NCBI RefSeq assembly: GCF_019635515.1
Contig: NZ_JAHBZI010000001.1
Span: 930,001 to 994,000 of the forward strand
Source: Sphingomonas sp.
Lineage (GTDB): Bacteria > Pseudomonadota > Alphaproteobacteria > Sphingomonadales > Sphingomonadaceae
Reading direction: 5' to 3'
Length of the DNA: 64,000 bases
Each line of letters opens with the position of its first letter. Position 1 is the stretch's first letter. The translations under genes and the position numbers were made by a program. The notes under the pieces were generated by a model. That model was not told the origin of the DNA. It did no database searches and was given only the letters and a program-made list of their open reading frames with translations. Shown here in pieces: positions 1-8,467 of the stretch.

Positions 1-405
1 CGGCGCGACCTCCGGGATCGCGCCGTCAGCCTTAAATCCCGCTACCATGGTTGGGCAAACAATCCGGAAGCGCCTGCCATCGAGCGCGCGTCCGCAGCTG
101 CAAGATGTCGGCCTCTTTGATGCCAGCGGCGGGACGGTGCCGCGCTGCGTGCTGGCCCGTGAAATTGCCGCTTTCTAGAGGCGCCGCCGCACTGATGGAT
201 ATCCTGCCGGGCAGAACGATCGATAATGGTTTAAAATACCGCCTTCGTGGAGCGCAATGTCGAGGGATTGGTCGACTTTGGCGATACGCCATTGCGCACC
301 CTAGTGAGCCAGATATCCAATGTTACGGTTCTTGTGGTGTACCGACCGTAACGTTTCCGCAATTCGCGGATGCATGACATATGCTCATTATTTAGGGGGT
401 GTTTC
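1..405. other. Intergenic region with no recognised gene
   Basis: No open frame here resembles a family I know, and frames on both strands are short and mutually overlapping. Positions 1-25 form a perfect 8-bp stem (CGGCGCGA / TCGCGCCG) without a T-run, possibly the tail of a gene to the left. A short frame at about 236-349, ending in the residues VTVLVVYRP, is preceded closely by an in-frame stop and could be a gene relic. The last 80 bases are the leader of the lectin gene at 406. Confidence 0.5.
322..352. promoter_or_regulatory. Inverted repeat upstream of the first lectin gene
   Basis: GTTACGGT (322-329) and ACCGTAAC (345-352) form a perfect 8-bp inverted repeat with a 15-base gap, about 55 bases upstream of the start at 406. 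It could be an operator or an RNA hairpin. No clear sigma-70 boxes were recognised next to it. Confidence 0.3.
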
Positions 406-795
406 ATGAAAGCAAACATTTTTTACATGGCGGCAATCGCCGGGATGCTGGTGACGGCGCCCGCATTTGCGCAAAACCAGCCCCAGACCATCGATGTGAA
501 CGCCGGGCCGATCTGGAATCAGCCGGATGCCAACGCCAAATGCCCGAAGGTGGCGGGCGATTACGGCGGCAAGTGGAATGGGCAGTGGAAAACGACCGTG
601 CCCGGAAAGATGTCGGTTTGCGGCGTGACTTTCTACACGCGCGATGTCGAGGCCGGCCCGATCTGGAACCAGTCCGACGCCAACGTCAAATGCCCCGCCG
701 CCACCAGGAAGGCCGGCGGTGTGTGGAACGGCCAGTGGAAAACGACCGTGCCCGGCAAGATGTCGGTTTGCGGGGGACGTTTCCCGACGGCTTGA
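406..795 (+). CDS. Secreted two-repeat MVL-type (mannan-binding) lectin
   Basis: The 129-residue product has a signal peptide (residues 1-22, ending in AFA) and then two tandem repeats at about 28-76 and 79-125. Each reads GPIWNQxDANxKC...G.WNGQWKTTVPGKMSVC. This matches the repeat of MVL, the oligomannose-binding lectin of Microcystis viridis, which also has two copies. Unlike MVL as I remember it, each repeat carries two cysteines, suggesting an intra-repeat disulfide in the periplasm or medium. The start at 406 is preferred over an in-frame one at 370 because AGGGGG lies just upstream and the signal peptide begins there. Sugar specificity cannot be read from sequence. Confidence 0.75.
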   Translation: MKANIFYMAAIAGMLVTAPAFAQNQPQTIDVNAGPIWNQPDANAKCPKVAGDYGGKWNGQWKTTVPGKMSVCGVTFYTRDVEAGPIWNQSDANVKCPAATRKAGGVWNGQWKTTVPGKMSVCGGRFPTA

Positions 796-851
796 CGCCC
801 CTGCGGGCGCTTCGGCGCCGGCGGTGGATGGACGGCTTTCGGGCGGCGGCT

Positions 852-877
852 GGAACCTTCGGGTCCCGGCCGCCGTT
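852..877 (+). promoter_or_regulatory. Putative EcfG-type general-stress promoter
   Basis: GGAAC at 852-856 and CGTT at 874-877 are separated by 17 bases. This matches the -35/-10 pattern recognised by the alphaproteobacterial general-stress sigma factor EcfG (GGAAC-N16/17-CGTT). It lies 68 bases upstream of the second MVL-repeat gene, so transcription would start near 885. Confidence 0.5.
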
Positions 878-944
878 TTGTCATTCGTTGCGCCTCCGCA
901 ACCAAGGCGTCATTATGGCGCGCAGAGTCTGAAAGGATCGAGCC

Positions 945-1730
945 ATGATCGCACGCATTTCCGCCCTCGCCATTGCCCTCGCCATCCCGGCCACCGCGGC
1001 GTTGGCCAATAGCCATGAAGCCCCGGCCGCTCAGCGCGGCGTCGATGGGCGCAACGTCACCCGCGTGTTTCACAGCGGACCCGGTTCGTTCGAACAACTC
1101 GACAGCGGCCGCTGGATCGAATTCGGCGACGATGGCCGGCTGATCAACCAGTTCGAGGAGCGCAGCCGCGACGCCAATCGCATCGAACTTTTCGATCCGG
1201 CGCGCGGTGTGCGCGTGTGGATCGATCTGCGCACCCGCGAGATCGGCGGTCTCTCTCCCCGCAGCGGGCCGCAATTGCTCTACCGCATCCTCGACATGGA
1301 TGCCGGTGAGCGCGGCCGTGGCTGGCGCGGCCGGCGGGGCGGTGGCGGCAATGGCGGCTGGAACGGCGGCAACAATGGCGGTGGCTGGGGTCGCGACAAT
1401 GTCCGCGATTATGAAGTCGGGCCGATCTGGAACCAGCGCGACGCCGAGCGCAAATGCCGTGACAAGGCTCGTGAGCTTCGCGGCGAGTGGAATGGCCAGT
1501 GGCGCACCACCGTGCCGGGCCGCATGTCGGTGTGCGAGATCGAGACCGGGCGCGGCGGCGGCTGGGGCCGCGACAATATTCGCAATATCGAGGTCGGACC
1601 GATCTGGAACCAGCGCGACGCCGAGACCAAGTGCCGCAACAAGGCGCGCGAGATGCGCGGCGAATGGACCGGTCAGTGGCGAACCACGGTTCAGGGCCGG
1701 ATGTCGGTCTGCGAGATCCGCTTCCGCTAA
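945..1730 (+). CDS. Secreted protein with unknown N-terminal domain and two MVL repeats
   Basis: The 261-residue product starts with a signal peptide (about 1-21). A domain of about 90 residues (30-118) that I do not recognise follows, then a Gly/Trp/Arg/Asn-rich linker (123-150), and two MVL-type repeats (about 151-198 and 210-258). Both repeats keep GPIWNQRDAE.KC and the final MSVC; the second has WTGQW in place of WNGQW. The linker and both repeats are strongly basic. AGGATCGAGCC precedes the ATG. It is a neighbour and partial paralog of the lectin at 406 but has its own promoter-like sequence. A cell-surface glycan-binding role is inferred from the repeats alone. Confidence 0.7.
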   Translation: MIARISALAIALAIPATAALANSHEAPAAQRGVDGRNVTRVFHSGPGSFEQLDSGRWIEFGDDGRLINQFEERSRDANRIELFDPARGVRVWIDLRTREIGGLSPRSGPQLLYRILDMDAGERGRGWRGRRGGGGNGGWNGGNNGGGWGRDNVRDYEVGPIWNQRDAERKCRDKARELRGEWNGQWRTTVPGRMSVCEIETGRGGGWGRDNIRNIEVGPIWNQRDAETKCRNKAREMRGEWTGQWRTTVQGRMSVCEIRFR

Positions 1731-1767
1731 GCTGGCGCTCCGCCGCCCGTGATGGCATGGGCGGCGG

Positions 1768-2418
1768 ATGTTCAAGGATCGCGTTCTCTTCATCGATGGC
1801 GAAGCGCTGGTGATCGACAAGCCCGCCGGGCTGCCCGTCGATCGCCCGCGCGATCGCTCGCGCAGCCTGGAGGACATGCTCGGCGAGCTGACCTTCGGCT
1901 TTCAGCGGCTGCCGCTGCCTGTCCACCGGCTCGACCGTGATACCAGCGGTTGCCTGCTGCTCGCGCGCAACCCCAAGGCGCACAAGCGTTTCGGGCAGGC
2001 GTTCGAGCAGGGGCTGGTGACCAAGCGCTATGTCGCGGTGCTCGATGGCGAGCCGGAGGGCGATAGCGGCGAGATCGATCTGCCGCTGATCAAGATTTCC
2101 TCGGAAGAGGAGGGCTGGCGGATGACCGGCGATCCGACAGGCAAGCCGGCCTTCACCCGCTGGGAAGTGATCGAGCGGGTCAAGGGCAAGGCGATGGTCG
2201 CCTTCTTCCCGAAGACCGGACGAACGCACCAATTGCGCGTCCACGCCGCCGAGGGGCTGGGCCTGCCGATCCTCGGTGACCCGGTTTACGGCGCGGGTGG
2301 CCCGGCGGTGATGCTCCACGCCGCCGAGCTGATCGTGCCGCGCGAAGGCAAGCCGGATGTGAAGGCCGAGGCGCCGCTCCCCTTGCGCTTCCATAATATC
2401 GGCTTCGGCCGTGGCTGA
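1768..2418 (+). CDS. RluA-family RNA pseudouridine synthase
   Basis: The 216-residue protein carries the RluA-family signature HRLDRDTSG (residues 53-61) with the catalytic aspartate at D56, and the C-terminal motif KTGRTHQLRVH that binds the target. It isomerises specific uridines in 23S rRNA or tRNA. There is no S4 domain, so it resembles the short RluA/TruC class. The exact target base is not predictable. Its last 8 bases overlap the next gene, arfB, suggesting a two-gene translation-quality operon. Confidence 0.88.
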   Translation: MFKDRVLFIDGEALVIDKPAGLPVDRPRDRSRSLEDMLGELTFGFQRLPLPVHRLDRDTSGCLLLARNPKAHKRFGQAFEQGLVTKRYVAVLDGEPEGDSGEIDLPLIKISSEEEGWRMTGDPTGKPAFTRWEVIERVKGKAMVAFFPKTGRTHQLRVHAAEGLGLPILGDPVYGAGGPAVMLHAAELIVPREGKPDVKAEAPLPLRFHNIGFGRG

Positions 2419-2812
2419 ATGGCCGGAAGAGGCGATCGTCGAGGAGAAGTTCCTCGCCGCCTCGGGACCCGGCGGCCAGAACGTCAACAAGGTCGCAACC
2501 GCGGTGCAACTGCGCGTCAACGTCTTCGCGCTGGGGCTGCCAATCTATGCCTATCAGCAATTGAAGACGCTGGCCGGCACCAGGATGACCGCCGCTGGCG
2601 AGCTGGTGATCACCGCGCGCAAGTTCCGCACCCAGGAGGCCAACCGTGCCGATGCGCGGGCGCGGGTGGGTGAGTTGCTCGACAAGGCGATGGAGCGTCA
2701 GGCGCGGCGGGTGAAGACCAAACCAAGCAAGGCCGCCAAGGCGCGGCGGGTGGACGAGAAGAAGGGGCGTAGTGCGGTCAAGGCCGGGCGGGGCAGGGTC
2801 AGCCTCGACTAA
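2411..2812 (+). CDS. arfB: ArfB-type peptidyl-tRNA hydrolase (stalled-ribosome rescue)
   Basis: The 133-residue protein has the release-factor catalytic motif GGQ (residues 21-23, in SGPGGQNVNK) but lacks the stop-codon recognition domains. It ends in a Lys/Arg-rich tail (about 95-133). This is the ArfB/YaeJ architecture: the tail enters the empty mRNA channel of a stalled ribosome and GGQ hydrolyses peptidyl-tRNA. Length fits the family (about 140). It overlaps the pseudouridine synthase gene by 8 bases, and its stop overlaps the convergent AraC-type gene by four bases (CTAA). Confidence 0.88.
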   Translation: MAEWPEEAIVEEKFLAASGPGGQNVNKVATAVQLRVNVFALGLPIYAYQQLKTLAGTRMTAAGELVITARKFRTQEANRADARARVGELLDKAMERQARRVKTKPSKAAKARRVDEKKGRSAVKAGRGRVSLD

Positions 2813-3867
2813 ACCGGCTGCTCGCGCCAGTGGCGCGGGCTTTTGCCGGTCCAGCGCTTGAACGCGCGTGAAAAGGCGCTGGGATCGGAAAAGCCGACCA
2901 GATAGCCGGTCTCGTTGACGGAGGTTCGTCCGCCTTCGAGATAATGGATCGCCATCCGGCGGCGCAGATCGTCGAGCAGGGCCTCGAAGCCGATCCCTTC
3001 GCCTTTCAGGCGGCGATAGAGCGATTGGCGGCTCATCCCCGCCTGCCGCGCGATCGCCTCCATCGTGATCTCGCCGCGATGGAGCATCGGGATCAGCATC
3101 GCCTCTATCCGCCCGCGCATCGTCCGCGCGTCCTCAAGGCTACGCATCAGCTGGTCGGCATGGGCGCTGAGGACGCCGAAGGCGTAGACGCTGGGGTTAT
3201 GCAGCTCGATGCCGAGCCAGCTCGGATCGATCTCGATGGCATTGCGGGCGGCACCGAAGGTGACCGGTACGTCGAGCACTTCCCGATAGGCGTCGCGATG
3301 CTCGGGCGCGGCATGAGTGACCTGGACCGACAGCGCGAACGGCGCATCGGGGAAGTGGCGGCGGGTCTCGCCGATGAAGCGCGCCCAGGTCGCCTCGGTC
3401 ATCTCTGGAAATTCGTTGGGATCGCGGCGCATATCCTCCAGCAGCAAGCCGTTGCCTTGTGGCACGATCCGGAAGCGCGGGCCGGCCGCGGGCACATCGA
3501 CTTCCGCGACGAGCCGGCCGTAGCGGTTGAGCTCGGTCAGCGCCGCGTCCATCGTCGGCGAGGCATAGCAGATCAGCCCTACAATCGAGAATTCGCGGAA
3601 ATCATTGGCCGCGCCGAGATGCAGCGCCAGCGCGGGCATATCGCACAGCATCTTGGCGGCGCGCATCAGCGCGACATAATTGGCAAGCGGTATGCGCGCA
3701 TCGGAATCCGTCAGGTCCGCCGCCGCCACGCCGGAGCGCGCCTCGAGGGCCGCCGCGTTCGCGCCGTGCGCCAGCGCGAACTGCATCAAATGCCGCGTAT
3801 AGCCGCCCGACACGGTCGGTGCCGCGAATTGGCCCGCACGATCATGTTTGTTGGTCTTTGCGGTCAT
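2809..3867 (-). CDS. AraC-family transcriptional regulator with arabinose-binding-like N-domain
   Basis: The 352-residue product has an N-terminal domain of the type found in OruR/ArgR-like AraC regulators (about residues 15-210) and a C-terminal double helix-turn-helix (about 255-350), including ARQAGMSRQSLYRRLKGEG and GFSDPSAFSRAFKRWTGKSP. An open frame continues upstream of 3867, but it crosses the divergent gene and lacks family similarity, so the start at 3867 is chosen. It is divergent from the DUF2306 gene with only 63 bases between, so that gene is its most likely target. The inducer is unknown. Confidence 0.82.
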   Translation of the reverse strand: MTAKTNKHDRAGQFAAPTVSGGYTRHLMQFALAHGANAAALEARSGVAAADLTDSDARIPLANYVALMRAAKMLCDMPALALHLGAANDFREFSIVGLICYASPTMDAALTELNRYGRLVAEVDVPAAGPRFRIVPQGNGLLLEDMRRDPNEFPEMTEATWARFIGETRRHFPDAPFALSVQVTHAAPEHRDAYREVLDVPVTFGAARNAIEIDPSWLGIELHNPSVYAFGVLSAHADQLMRSLEDARTMRGRIEAMLIPMLHRGEITMEAIARQAGMSRQSLYRRLKGEGIGFEALLDDLRRRMAIHYLEGGRTSVNETGYLVGFSDPSAFSRAFKRWTGKSPRHWREQPV

Positions 3868-3930
3868 GTTCCCCAGAATCCGGGCGCGGTATTCCCGCCA
3901 CCTGAACAGGGTGGAGGAGTGGTGGCAAGC

Positions 3931-4701
3931 ATGAACGGTGTGAAGGCGTTGGCGTGGTCGGCGCGCTTGTGGTTCGCGGTGGCGCTGGCGGGGCAGGCGG
4001 CCTTCGCTCTCTACGTCATCGCCTTTTACGGGCGCGCGGCGGCGGCCGGCAATTACGCGAAGTGGAACGAGGTGCTGGTCGGCGGCTTCATTCCCGGCGG
4101 ACTTATCGGCAATCTGATCCTGGGCGCGCATCTGTTGCTGGCGGTGACGATCACGCTGGGCGGCCCGCTGCAATTGATTCCCGCGATCCGCGCTCGCGTG
4201 CCGGCATTCCATCGCTGGAACGGGCGCATCTATCTGCTTACCGCGCTGGTGATGAGCGTCGGCGGCGCGTTCATGGTGTGGACGCGCGGCACGGCGGGCG
4301 GCGATGCGATGCGGATCGGCATCACGATCAACGGCGTGCTGATCGTCGCGGCCGCGTGGATCGCGTGGCGCCACGCGCGGGGCAAGAGGTTTGCCGAGCA
4401 TCGGCGCTGGGCGCTGCGCGCGTTCCTTCTGGTCAATGGCGTATGGTGCTTCCGCGTCGGGCTGATGCTGTGGATCCTCGTCAATCAGGGGCCGGTCGGT
4501 ATCGGTTCGGATTTCGACGGGCCGTTCGTCCGCGTCTGGGCCTTTGGCTGCTATCTGCTGCCGCTGGCGATCCTCGAGCTCTATCTGCGGCCGCGCGCCG
4601 GATGGGGAACGGCTTTGCTGCTCTTCCTGGTCACGCTGGCGATGGGGGTCGGGATCGTCGGCGCGGTGATGGGCATGTGGCTGCCACGCTTTGGCGGATG
4701 A
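3931..4701 (+). CDS. DUF2306 integral membrane protein
   Basis: The 256-residue protein has about seven hydrophobic segments and the features of DUF2306: a histidine-bearing loop around FHRWNGRIYLL, and H-R-R-W near residue 155 in EHRRWALRAF. Function is unknown; heme or quinone binding has been suggested for related transmembrane proteins but nothing here proves it. GGAGGAG at 3913-3919 fits the ATG at 3931; an in-frame GTG at 3922 is too close to that site. It is divergent from an AraC regulator, suggesting conditional expression. Confidence 0.75.
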   Translation: MNGVKALAWSARLWFAVALAGQAAFALYVIAFYGRAAAAGNYAKWNEVLVGGFIPGGLIGNLILGAHLLLAVTITLGGPLQLIPAIRARVPAFHRWNGRIYLLTALVMSVGGAFMVWTRGTAGGDAMRIGITINGVLIVAAAWIAWRHARGKRFAEHRRWALRAFLLVNGVWCFRVGLMLWILVNQGPVGIGSDFDGPFVRVWAFGCYLLPLAILELYLRPRAGWGTALLLFLVTLAMGVGIVGAVMGMWLPRFGG

Positions 4702-4733
4702 GACCCCTCCCGCTCGGGCGCGCGGATCGCTAC

Positions 4734-5231
4734 ATGGGTGCCATGTTCGATTTCACCGTTACCGCCGCATCCGGATCCGAGCTCTACCGCGATCTCGCCG
4801 CCGCGCTCGATTCGCTGACCGCCGATGAGCCCGACGCCATCGCCAACATGGCCAATGTCTCGGCGCTGATCTGGCAATATCTGCCCGATCTCAACTGGGC
4901 GGGGTTCTACCGCAATGTCGGCGGTGAACTGGTGCTCGGGCCGTTTCAGGGCAAGGCGGCGTGCATCCGCATCCCGTTCGGCAAGGGCGTGTGCGGCGCG
5001 GCGGCGGCGACGCTGGAAACGCAGCTGGTCGAGGATGTGTACGCTTTCCCCGGACACATCGCCTGCGACGCGGCGAGCCGCTCCGAGCTGGTCGTGCCGA
5101 TCGTCCATCAGGGCGAATTGCTTGGCGTGCTGGATCTCGACAGCCCCTTGCCCCGACGCTTCGATGCCGGGGACGCCGCGGGGTGCGAAGCGCTGGTGCG
5201 GATATTGGCGCCGCGGATCGTTCCTGCCTGA
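4734..5231 (+). CDS. msrC: GAF-domain free methionine-(R)-sulfoxide reductase
   Basis: The 165-residue protein is a single GAF domain of the fRMsr type, which reduces free Met-R-sulfoxide in the cytoplasm. The three conserved cysteines are at C77, C87 and C111. Their spacing (10 and 24) equals that of the E. coli enzyme as I recall it (84, 94, 118). The motif NWAGFYR and the SELVVPI stretch are also present. A second ATG at 4743 is an alternative start. The gene follows DUF2306 closely (32 bases) and may be co-transcribed with it. Confidence 0.85.
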   Translation: MGAMFDFTVTAASGSELYRDLAAALDSLTADEPDAIANMANVSALIWQYLPDLNWAGFYRNVGGELVLGPFQGKAACIRIPFGKGVCGAAAATLETQLVEDVYAFPGHIACDAASRSELVVPIVHQGELLGVLDLDSPLPRRFDAGDAAGCEALVRILAPRIVPA

Positions 5232-5358
5232 CCCGGATCGGGACTGCGTTAACCAGCAATCGGAATCGCTGTCGCGGAGCGGACGCGGTAATCTTTCGTC
5301 AACCATGAGAGCGGGGCTGCTCGGCCCAAACGCGCTTAGGGGCGAAGGAGTTTTTGCG

Positions 5359-6345
5359 ATGCGTATCCTGATGATGGCAGCCATTTCGGCGGCGGCGCTT
5401 GGCGCCGCGGCGCCGGCTGCGGCCCAGGTCTATGCGCCAGGCCCGGTCTATCAATCGGCCCCGATCCCCGCGCCCGGCGGTGCCGTTTACGGCCAGCCCG
5501 GCCCGCAATATGGCGCCCCGCCGCCCTTCGTGCAGCAGCAGCTTCCACAGGCGCAGGCACAGGTGCCGACGGCGGGCCCGCGCATATGGCAGAATGGCCG
5601 CTGGATGGCGCTGCCGCCGAGCCACAACATCGCCCGGCAGAACGACCCGAGCCGTTGGGGCTATGAGATTCAGGGCCAATGGTATGGCGGTGTGCAGGCA
5701 CCAGGCGGCTGGGGCGCCTATCGCCGCCTCGGTCGTGGGCACCCTATGCCGCAATATTGGCTGAACGGCTCGTTCGGCATCCCCGATTATCTGAGCTACG
5801 GCCTTGCCGCTCCGCCGCGCGGCTATCGCTGGATCCGCTATTATGACGATGCCGTGCTGATCGATGATCGCGGCGACGTGTGGGATTCGGTCGGCGGTAT
5901 CGCCTGGGCGGGCGCCGGTGCGTCCTCCTATGGCAGCCATTCGAACTCGAGCAGCTACAGCTATTCGAGCAGCGGCGCGGCGATCCAGCCGGTCGATCCC
6001 AATGCCTATTACGCGCAGCAGCAATACCCGGGGGGGTATGCTCCGCCGGTGGCGTACGCGCCGCCGGCGGCGCAGTATGGCTATGGCAATGGCGGTACCG
6101 CCAGCTACGGCGCGGGCTATCAGCAGGGCGGCTATTATTACGGCGCGCCCGGCACCACGAGCTATTCGACGATCACGATCATCCCGACCACGACCACAAC
6201 AACGGTCGTCGAGGAAGATATCATCGAGGAATCGGTGGTGACCACCAGCTATGTCCGCGCCGCGCCGCGCCGCGTGGTCCGCCGTGCGCCGGTCCGCCAC
6301 CGCGCCAAGCCGCGCACCGTCTGCTGCCAGTGCCGCTGCCGCTAG
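5359..6345 (+). CDS. Secreted RcnB-like protein with Gln/Pro/Tyr-rich and Cys-rich tails
   Basis: The 328-residue product has a signal peptide (1-22), a Pro/Gln/Tyr-rich stretch (23-75), and a central region with W-x-x-Y/W patterns (about 76-180) resembling the RcnB domain (RRYDDAVLIDD-like; here IRYYDDAVLIDDRGDVWD). A long Ser/Tyr/Gln/Gly-rich segment, a Thr-rich run, and an Arg-rich tail ending CCQCRCR follow. RcnB-type proteins are periplasmic; the E. coli member affects nickel and cobalt homeostasis. The cysteine tail could bind metal but this is inference. GAAGGAG ends nine bases before the ATG, a good ribosome site. Confidence 0.65.
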   Translation: MRILMMAAISAAALGAAAPAAAQVYAPGPVYQSAPIPAPGGAVYGQPGPQYGAPPPFVQQQLPQAQAQVPTAGPRIWQNGRWMALPPSHNIARQNDPSRWGYEIQGQWYGGVQAPGGWGAYRRLGRGHPMPQYWLNGSFGIPDYLSYGLAAPPRGYRWIRYYDDAVLIDDRGDVWDSVGGIAWAGAGASSYGSHSNSSSYSYSSSGAAIQPVDPNAYYAQQQYPGGYAPPVAYAPPAAQYGYGNGGTASYGAGYQQGGYYYGAPGTTSYSTITIIPTTTTTTVVEEDIIEESVVTTSYVRAAPRRVVRRAPVRHRAKPRTVCCQCRCR

Positions 6346-6364
6346 CGCGTTTTTAACAGACGCA

Positions 6365-6820
6365 TCAGCTTAGGCGATCGATCGCCTCGACATCGAGCGA
6401 GCCGGGGATGATCATCACTGGCACGCTCAGCGCGCCGGCATCTGCACCCGAGAAATGCGAGACCAGCGGCCCCGGCGGGCCGCTGGCGGCCGCCCCGATC
6501 ACTAAGGCCGCGATCTCGCGATTGGCCGATATCATCTCGCGGACCACTGCCGGCCCATCGCCGTCGCGCAGCGTGATCGAGGGCGTGATCCCCGATTCGG
6601 TGAGCAAGGTGCCGGCGGCGCGCGCGACCAGCGCCTCGGCGCGCTGGCGCGCTTCTTCCTCGATCGTCGCCATCACCCCGCCCCAGGCGACGAATTCCTG
6701 CGGCGGGATCAATGCCAGAATCTCGACATTGCCGCCGGTTTTGACCGCGCGCCGAGCCGCGAAACGCAGCGCGATCTCGGCTTCGGGGCTCTCGTCGATC
6801 ACCACCAGATAGGTGCGCAT
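6365..6820 (-). CDS. Universal stress protein (UspA family)
   Basis: The 151-residue protein has the typical Usp fold: a first strand YLVVIDESPEAEIALRFA and a late strand ALVIGAAASG leading to a C-terminal VPVMIIPG strand. The nucleotide-binding G-x2-G-x9-G pattern is not clearly intact, so ATP binding is uncertain. It is convergent with the RcnB-like gene (19-base gap) and divergent from the pyruvate dehydrogenase E2 gene. Usp proteins act in the cytoplasm during stress or stasis. Confidence 0.8.
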   Translation of the reverse strand: MRTYLVVIDESPEAEIALRFAARRAVKTGGNVEILALIPPQEFVAWGGVMATIEEEARQRAEALVARAAGTLLTESGITPSITLRDGDGPAVVREMISANREIAALVIGAAASGPPGPLVSHFSGADAGALSVPVMIIPGSLDVEAIDRLS

Positions 6821-6949
6821 GGATAAATTCCTCTCCCGGCGCTTTTAGGTGCCGTGCGATTGCCTTTGGCGCAAGCGGCCTTGACCCTGCGGCGGGGCGG
6901 CGCAAAGAGGGCGCAACCTTGATCCAGGCGCGTAACGACGGGAAGCCCA

Positions 6950-8233
6950 ATGGGAATCGAAATCAAGATGCCGGCCCTTTCTCCCACGATGGAGGAGGGC
7001 ACACTTGCGAAGTGGCTGGTCAAGGAAGGCGATACGGTGAAGTCCGGCGACCTGCTTGCCGAGATCGAGACCGACAAGGCGACGATGGAATTCGAAGCCG
7101 TCGACGAAGGCGTGATCGGCAAGATCACCGTCGCCGAAGGCACTGACAATGTGAAGGTCGGCACCGTCATCGCGGTGATGGCGGGTGAGGATGGCGAAGC
7201 GACGCCCGCACCGGCCCCCGCCAAGGCCGAAGCCACGCCCGCGCCCGCCGCCAAGGTCGAGGAAGCGCCCAAGGCCGAGGCTCCCAGGCCCGCCGCCGCG
7301 CCCGCGGCCAGGGCCGAAGGCGACCGCATCAAGGCGAGCCCGCTCGCCAGGCGACTCGCCGCCGAAAAGGGCCTCGACCTCTCCAGCGTGACCGGCTCGG
7401 GCCCGAACGGCCGCATCGTCAAGGCCGACCTTGAGGGCGCCAAGCCCGGCGCGGCCCCTGCCGCCAAGGCCGAAGCGCCGGCAGGCGCACCCGCCGCCGC
7501 TGCGGCACCCGCCGAAGCCAAGGCCGTCTGGTACGATGAGTCGATCCCGCACGAAGAAGAGAAGCTCTCAAACATCCGCAAGACGATCGCGCGCCGCCTC
7601 ACCGAATCGAAGCAGACCGTCCCACATATCTACCTCACCGTCGATATCCGCCTCGATGCGCTGCTCAAGCTGCGCTCGGACCTCAACAAGGCGCTCGAAG
7701 GGCGGGGCGTGAAGCTGTCGGTCAACGACCTGCTGATCAAGGCGCTCGGCGTCGCGCTGATCCAGACGCCCAAGTGCAATGTCACCTACACCGGCGACAA
7801 GCTGATCAAGTACAGCCGCGCCGATGTGTCGGTCGCTGTCTCGACCCCCACCGGGCTGATCACGCCGATCATCCGCGACGCGGCGGGGGTCAGCGTCTCC
7901 TCGATCTCGACGCAGATGAAGGATCTCGCCGGCCGCGCCAAGGAAGGCAAGCTGAAGCCCGAGGAATATCAGGGCGGCACTGCGTCGCTTTCGAACATGG
8001 GCATGTTCGGCATCAAGCAGTTCGAAGCGGTGATCAATCCGCCGCAGGGCATGATTATGGCGATCGGCGCGGGCGAGAAGCGCCCCTATATCATCGACGA
8101 TGCGCTGGGCGTGGCGACGGTGATGTCGGCGACCGGCAGCTTCGATCACCGCGCGATCGACGGCGCCGACGGCGCCGAGCTGATGAAGGTCTTCAAGGAG
8201 CTGGTCGAAGCCCCGATGGGCATGATCGCCTGA
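6950..8233 (+). CDS. pdhC: Dihydrolipoyl acetyltransferase, E2 of pyruvate dehydrogenase
   Basis: The 427-residue protein has one lipoyl domain (about 1-78, lipoylated lysine K43 in [10 protein letters not shown]) and an Ala/Pro/Lys/Glu linker. The E3/E1-binding domain (about 126-162, [18 protein letters not shown]) is followed by a second Ala-rich linker and the catalytic acyltransferase domain, with [12 protein letters not shown] and active histidine H400. It transfers acetyl groups from E1 to CoA. The start residues [17 protein letters not shown] fit pyruvate rather than 2-oxoglutarate E2s. The E1 genes (pdhA, pdhB) are not in this window; lpdA (E3) lies two genes downstream. Confidence 0.93.
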   Translation: MGIEIKMPALSPTMEEGTLAKWLVKEGDTVKSGDLLAEIETDKATMEFEAVDEGVIGKITVAEGTDNVKVGTVIAVMAGEDGEATPAPAPAKAEATPAPAAKVEEAPKAEAPRPAAAPAARAEGDRIKASPLARRLAAEKGLDLSSVTGSGPNGRIVKADLEGAKPGAAPAAKAEAPAGAPAAAAAPAEAKAVWYDESIPHEEEKLSNIRKTIARRLTESKQTVPHIYLTVDIRLDALLKLRSDLNKALEGRGVKLSVNDLLIKALGVALIQTPKCNVTYTGDKLIKYSRADVSVAVSTPTGLITPIIRDAAGVSVSSISTQMKDLAGRAKEGKLKPEEYQGGTASLSNMGMFGIKQFEAVINPPQGMIMAIGAGEKRPYIIDDALGVATVMSATGSFDHRAIDGADGAELMKVFKELVEAPMGMIA

Positions 8234-8248
8234 TAGACGGAGCCGGGC

Positions 8249-8467
8249 ATGCGCGTCCTGATCGAAGTGCTGCACATCGTCGTCGGGCTGCTCGCGGCGC
8301 TGCTGATCGCGGCGCTGGCGTCCTGGTCGTACCCGCTCGCCAGGCAGGATATCTGGTTGGTCACCTATGTCGCGATGGCGGCGGTGGTGGGGATGGGCAT
8401 CGGGCCGATGCGCCGTGCTTATGCCAAGGACAAAGCCGGGTTCGACGGTGCGCCCGCCGATGGCTGA
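8249..8467 (+). CDS. Small two-helix membrane protein, unknown
   Basis: The 72-residue product has two hydrophobic helices (about 5-30 and 36-54) and a charged C-terminus. I do not recognise it. It starts 15 bases after pdhC and overlaps the thioesterase gene by 8 bases, so it is very likely co-transcribed and translationally coupled between the E2 and E3 genes of pyruvate dehydrogenase. A direct role in the complex is not implied. Confidence 0.65.
   Translation: MRVLIEVLHIVVGLLAALLIAALASWSYPLARQDIWLVTYVAMAAVVGMGIGPMRRAYAKDKAGFDGAPADG

Noticed and set aside
1319..1400. GGCGGC-rich stretch as a tandem repeat element
   Set aside because: It encodes the Gly/Asn/Trp linker of the lectin-like protein and stays in frame, so it is coding low complexity.
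633..1877. 414-residue minus-strand frame across the lectin genes
   Set aside because: It covers both repeats of the second lectin in antisense. The plus-strand genes have signal peptides and clear repeats.
2944..4701. 585-residue plus-strand frame joined to the DUF2306 protein
   Set aside because: Its first 330 residues are antisense to the AraC regulator and low in family-like content. The true start is at 3931 after a ribosome site.
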